A DNA stretch of 8,250 nucleotides from Peptococcaceae bacterium UBA3933 (GTDB taxonomy: Bacteria; Bacillota; Peptococcia; Peptococcales; BICA1-8), in NCBI GenBank assembly GCA_002385805.1, contig DGEF01000085.1, positions 4,237 to 12,486 on the forward strand. Reading direction: 5' to 3'. Made by a program: the position numbers and the translations under genes. The notes beneath the pieces were generated by a model, which did not search any database, was not told where the DNA came from, and worked only from the letters and a program-made list of their open reading frames with translations. Within the stretch, counting starts at the first letter, position 1; every line of letters starts with the position of its first letter. Below are positions 5,465 to 8,250 of the stretch, in pieces.

Positions 5465-6673
5465 ATGTTAAAAGATAAAACCATAGTATTAGGAGTAACA
5501 GGTGGTATCGCTGCTTATAAAGCAGCGGATATTGTGAGTAGATTGAAAAAACAGGGTGCTCATGTTCATTGTGTAATGACAGAAGGGGCGCAGGCTTTTT
5601 TAACGCCCCTTACTTTACGTACATTATCCGGGAATCCGGTAATTACCGCAATGTTCGATGAGCCCAAACAGTGGAACGTAGAACATGTAGCTTTAGCTGA
5701 CAAAGCAGATTTTTTTCTGATTGCACCGGCTACCGCCAATATTATTGGAAAAGTGGCCAATGGCATTGCTGACGATTTTTTAAGTACAACTATTATGGCT
5801 ACTACGGCGCAAGTCATCTTTGCTCCGGCGATGAATGTAAACATGTATAATAACCCTATTTTTCAAGAAAACATGGCTAAACTAAAAAAAGCCGGTTATC
5901 TTTTTATTGAACCAGGAGAAGGCGATTTAGCCTGTGGATATAAAGGAAAAGGTAGAATGGCTGAACCTGAGAAAATTGTAAATTTCCTCCAAGATTTACT
6001 TAATCGTCAAAAAGATTTAGAGGGTATTAATATTTTGGTTACTGCCGGACCTACCCGGGAGCCAATAGACCCTGTTCGCTACATAACTAACCGTAGTTCA
6101 GGAAAAATGGGCTATAGCATTGCGGAAAGAGCCGTAAAACGTGGGGCTTGTGTTACTCTGATTTCGGGACCGACCTCCCTGACTCCCCCAGAAGGGGTTA
6201 ATTTAATCAAAGTAGAAACTGCTGAGGAAATGTTTAGTAAAGTTAAAGAACATTATGCAAGCAATCAAGTTATCATTAAAGCAGCTGCTGTCAGTGATTA
6301 TCGACCTAAGTTTTACCAGGAAGCTAAAATAAAAAAATCAGAAGGGGATCTACAAATTGTTTTAGGAAGAAACCCAGATATCCTTAATTTTCTAGGTCAA
6401 AATAAGGGAAAAAGAATCTTAGTAGGTTTTGCTGCAGAAACGAATGATTTGCAAGTTAATGCCCAAAAGAAAATTACTAAGAAAAATTTAGATTTTATTG
6501 TCGCCAATGATGTAACAGAAAAAGGTGCTGGATTTAATTATGATACCAACAAAGTTACTTTATTTTTTCCATCAGGAGAGCAAAAAAATTTGCCATTAAT
6601 GAGCAAACTTCAGGTTGCTGATATTATACTAGATGAAGTTAAACTTTTACTCTCAAATAAAGGAGTGTCGTGA
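5465..6673 (+). CDS. coaBC: Bifunctional CoaBC (phosphopantothenate-cysteine ligase / PPC decarboxylase)
   Basis: A 402-residue fusion enzyme of coenzyme A synthesis. It joins cysteine to 4'-phosphopantothenate (CoaB) and decarboxylates the product to 4'-phosphopantetheine (CoaC). The CoaC half (about 1-180) has the flavin-binding GVTGGIAAYK (10-19), catalytic H74 in EHVALAD, APATANIIGK, the substrate motif PAMNVNMY (121-128, N124) and the substrate-clamp C157 in LACGYKGKGRM. The CoaB half (about 186-402) has TAGPTREPIDPVRYITN (193-209, N209), SSGKMG, KAAAVSDYRP (272-281), KIKK (288-291) and VGFAAET (320-326). These fit E. coli Dfp. The start is ATG 5465, 8 nt after GAGG. The usual W at the end of PxMNxxMW is Y128. 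metK follows almost without a gap. Confidence 0.96.
   Translation: MLKDKTIVLGVTGGIAAYKAADIVSRLKKQGAHVHCVMTEGAQAFLTPLTLRTLSGNPVITAMFDEPKQWNVEHVALADKADFFLIAPATANIIGKVANGIADDFLSTTIMATTAQVIFAPAMNVNMYNNPIFQENMAKLKKAGYLFIEPGEGDLACGYKGKGRMAEPEKIVNFLQDLLNRQKDLEGINILVTAGPTREPIDPVRYITNRSSGKMGYSIAERAVKRGACVTLISGPTSLTPPEGVNLIKVETAEEMFSKVKEHYASNQVIIKAAAVSDYRPKFYQEAKIKKSEGDLQIVLGRNPDILNFLGQNKGKRILVGFAAETNDLQVNAQKKITKKNLDFIVANDVTEKGAGFNYDTNKVTLFFPSGEQKNLPLMSKLQVADIILDEVKLLLSNKGVS
6659..6665 (+). promoter_or_regulatory. Ribosome binding site deciding the metK start
   Basis: AAAGGAG lies inside the last codons of coaBC. It stands 10 nt before ATG 6676 and only 4 nt before GTG 6670. The spacing and the family N-terminus (MRKLFTSESVTEGHPDK) favour ATG 6676. 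Its location inside coaBC suggests translational coupling of the two genes. Confidence 0.7.
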
Positions 6674-6675
6674 TT

Positions 6676-7872
6676 ATGCGGAAATTATTTACTTCAGAGT
6701 CAGTTACGGAAGGTCATCCCGATAAAATGGCCGATCAAATTTCAGATGCTATTTTAGATGCTATTTTTGCCAGTGATCCTAATGCACGTGTGGCGTGTGA
6801 GACAGCAGTCACCACAGGTTTGGTTCTGGTTATGGGAGAAATAACAACCTCCTGTTATGTGGATATTCCCAAGGTTGTCCGAGAAACAATTCGTGAAATA
6901 GGCTATACTAGGGCTAAATACGGTTTTGACAGTGAAACCTGTGCCGTTATTACTTCTATTGATGAACAGTCCCCGGATATTGCTTTAGGGGTTAATAAAG
7001 CATTAGAAGCAAAAACAGGTGAAATGTCAGAAGAAGAAATTGAAGCCATCGGTGCAGGGGATCAGGGTATGATGTTTGGCTTTGCCACTAATGAAACTCC
7101 GGAATATATGCCTTTACCGATAACTTTAGCTCATAAATTAACGAAAAAACTTAGTGAGGTAAGAAAATCCCGGGAACTAGATTACTTATTACCTGACGGG
7201 AAATCACAGGTAACCGTTGAATATGTTGATGACAAGCCTGTACGTGTAGATACCGTAGTTGTCTCCACCCAGCATAATCCAGATGTGACTTTGGAACAGA
7301 TTCGTAAAGACGTAATTGAAAAAGTTATCAAACCTGTAATTCCTCAGGAACTAATAGATGAAAAAACCCGTTATTTAATTAACCCAACCGGTCGTTTTGT
7401 TATCGGTGGGCCTCATGGTGATGCAGGTCTTACCGGTAGGAAAATAATTGTCGATACATATGGTGGAATGGCTAGGCATGGTGGGGGAGCATTTTCCGGA
7501 AAAGATCCTACAAAGGTTGACCGTTCTGCAGCCTATGCAGCCAGACACGTGGCTAAAAACGTTGTTGCCGCAGGTTTAGCAGACAAATGTGAAGTCCAGT
7601 TAGCTTATGCTATTGGGGTTGCTCATCCCGTATCAATTCTAGTTGAAACTTTTGGTACTAATAAGGTTCCCGAAGAAAAAATTGCCGAAGCAGTAAGAAA
7701 GGTTTTTGACTTAAGGCCGGCTGCGATAATCAAAAATTTAGATTTACGAAGACCTATTTATAAACAAACGGCAGCCTACGGTCATTTCGGTCGTACTGAT
7801 TTAGATTTGCCTTGGGAACGCTTAGATAAAGTTGATGAATTGAAAAAGGCCATTGAACAATTAAACAGCTAG
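6676..7872 (+). CDS. metK: S-adenosylmethionine synthetase (methionine adenosyltransferase)
   Basis: A 398-residue cytoplasmic enzyme making S-adenosylmethionine from methionine and ATP, with release of phosphate and pyrophosphate. Motifs in order are TEGHPDK (11-17), GAGDQGMMFG (126-135), DGKSQVTVEY (175-184 region), PTGRFVIGGPHGDAGLTGRK (238-257) and the P-loop-like GGGAFSGKD (270-278). All are intact and the length is typical. ATG 6676 starts 2 nt after the coaBC stop; GTG 6670 would overlap that stop and add two residues, a possible alternative. In many Firmicutes metK is led by a SAM riboswitch. None can fit here, so expression should follow the upstream operon. The gene ends inside a terminator hairpin. 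Confidence 0.96.
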   Translation: MRKLFTSESVTEGHPDKMADQISDAILDAIFASDPNARVACETAVTTGLVLVMGEITTSCYVDIPKVVRETIREIGYTRAKYGFDSETCAVITSIDEQSPDIALGVNKALEAKTGEMSEEEIEAIGAGDQGMMFGFATNETPEYMPLPITLAHKLTKKLSEVRKSRELDYLLPDGKSQVTVEYVDDKPVRVDTVVVSTQHNPDVTLEQIRKDVIEKVIKPVIPQELIDEKTRYLINPTGRFVIGGPHGDAGLTGRKIIVDTYGGMARHGGGAFSGKDPTKVDRSAAYAARHVAKNVVAAGLADKCEVQLAYAIGVAHPVSILVETFGTNKVPEEKIAEAVRKVFDLRPAAIIKNLDLRRPIYKQTAAYGHFGRTDLDLPWERLDKVDELKKAIEQLNS

Positions 7873-7900
7873 CAAGAGCTAGCTGTTCTTTGTTATTTTT
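7864..7900 (+). terminator. Intrinsic terminator overlapping the metK stop codon
   Basis: A perfect 10-bp stem pairs AACAGCTAGC (7864-7873) with GCTAGCTGTT (7878-7887) around an AAGA loop. The T-rich tail CTTTGTTATTTTT (7888-7900) follows. The last two sense codons and the TAG stop (7870-7872) of metK form the left arm. It likely ends the yicC-to-metK transcription unit. Confidence 0.9.
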
Positions 7901-7990
7901 CAATTTAAAGGATTTTGGACTTTATTCAGCGAAATAAATGCTGAAAGAAATAAGGCTATTTTAGCAGACACGGAATCCGGGAGGTTTATT
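7901..7990 (+). promoter_or_regulatory. priA leader region
   Basis: This short gap between the metK terminator and priA should hold a priA promoter unless read-through supplies it. I see no strong -35/-10 pair; TTGGAC (7915-7920) is a possible -35 but lacks a matching -10. A small inverted repeat, TTCAGC (7925-7930) with GCTGAA (7940-7945), has a 9-nt loop and no T-run. The ribosome binding site GGGAGG (7979-7984) is 6 nt before the start. Confidence 0.3.
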
Positions 7991-8250
7991 ATGCCTGAAA
8001 TTGCAGCTGTAGCGATTAATATAGGTAAAAACCTGGAAAAACAGGTCTTTGATTATTTAATACCTGCTCATTTGCAAGATAAAGTGAAAATAGGCTGTAG
8101 AGTACAAGTACCTTTAGGCAGTCGGTATACAGAGGGATTTATAGTGGGATTTCCCGGAAAAACAGATGTCCTGAAACTTAAAAGTATAAAATCGTTAATT
8201 GATGAAGAACCAATAATTTCCCAGGAAATGGTAGATGTTGCTTTTTGGGT
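7991..8250 (+). CDS. priA: Primosomal protein N' (PriA helicase), N-terminal fragment
   Basis: The first 86 codons of a gene that continues past the right edge. The protein begins MPEIAAVAINIGKNLEKQVFDYLIP, followed by KIGCRVQVPLGSRYTEGFIVGF (about residues 33-54). This is the PriA 3'-DNA-end-binding domain pattern (FDY-xxP, GxRVxVPxGxR, GxVxG). PriA recognises stalled replication forks and reloads the replicative helicase. The helicase and zinc-binding regions lie outside the window. The start ATG is preceded by GGGAGG at 6 nt. The position after coaBC and metK agrees with the B. subtilis order coaBC-priA. The gene sits behind a terminator, so it is probably transcribed separately or by read-through. 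Confidence 0.93.
   Translation, partial: MPEIAAVAINIGKNLEKQVFDYLIPAHLQDKVKIGCRVQVPLGSRYTEGFIVGFPGKTDVLKLKSIKSLIDEEPIISQEMVDVAFW

Noticed and set aside
5566..5844. Minus-strand open frame inside coaBC
   Set aside because: It is antisense to the conserved CoaC domain, with no independent signals.
6600..6675. SAM riboswitch before metK
   Set aside because: This stretch is conserved coaBC coding sequence and the intergenic space is 2 nt.
7925..7945. TTCAGC/GCTGAA inverted repeat upstream of priA as a regulatory hairpin
   Set aside because: Only 6 bp with a 9-nt loop in AT-rich DNA; such pairs occur often by chance.

Overview
The window is a conserved housekeeping locus from a low-GC Gram-positive bacterium. 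The gene order is: a gene on the minus strand for the N-terminus of an RqcH/FbpA (NFACT) protein, then on the plus strand a P2A Ca2+-ATPase, yicC, remA, gmk, rpoZ, coaBC, metK and the start of priA. From established knowledge, the Bacillus subtilis block yloA(rqcH)-yloB-yloC-remA-gmk-rpoZ-coaBC-priA has nearly the same order. Here metK sits between coaBC and priA, an arrangement I associate with Clostridia of the Peptococcaceae type. The DNA is visibly AT-rich, with strong AGGAGG-like ribosome binding sites and Firmicutes-like intrinsic terminators. I infer a Clostridia-class Firmicute but cannot name a genus.

Layout. Positions 1-239 (minus) hold the first 79 codons of rqcH/fbpA, which runs off the left edge. 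Positions 240-389 are a divergent intergenic region with one cluster of a 7-bp repeat. Positions 390-3143 encode the calcium pump, closed by a perfect 12-bp hairpin terminator at 3143-3179. A new unit starts with yicC (3305-4180), followed by a 112-bp gap that can fold into a long imperfect hairpin, then remA (4293-4565), gmk (4582-5178), rpoZ (5191-5397), a 67-bp gap with a third repeat cluster, coaBC (5465-6673) and metK (6676-7872). A second terminator overlaps the metK stop codon (7864-7900). priA begins at 7991 and runs off the right edge.

How the genes relate. The genes do not form one pathway. They are core functions: rescue of stalled ribosomes (RqcH), calcium export, RNA cleavage (YicC), biofilm/osmolyte gene regulation (RemA), GMP to GDP conversion (Gmk), the RNA polymerase omega subunit, coenzyme A synthesis (CoaBC), S-adenosylmethionine synthesis (MetK) and replication restart (PriA). 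Spacing suggests a yicC-remA-gmk-rpoZ-coaBC-metK transcription unit between the two terminators, possibly with internal start or processing sites in the two larger gaps.

I found no new multi-gene system. The least explained signal is non-coding: a degenerate 7-bp tandem repeat (consensus near TAGCCAC) in three intergenic gaps. All three clusters share the exact 10-mer CTAGCCACTA, and each reads in the sense direction just upstream of a ribosome binding site (rqcH, remA, coaBC). At remA the repeat also forms the 3' arm of a potential long hairpin.
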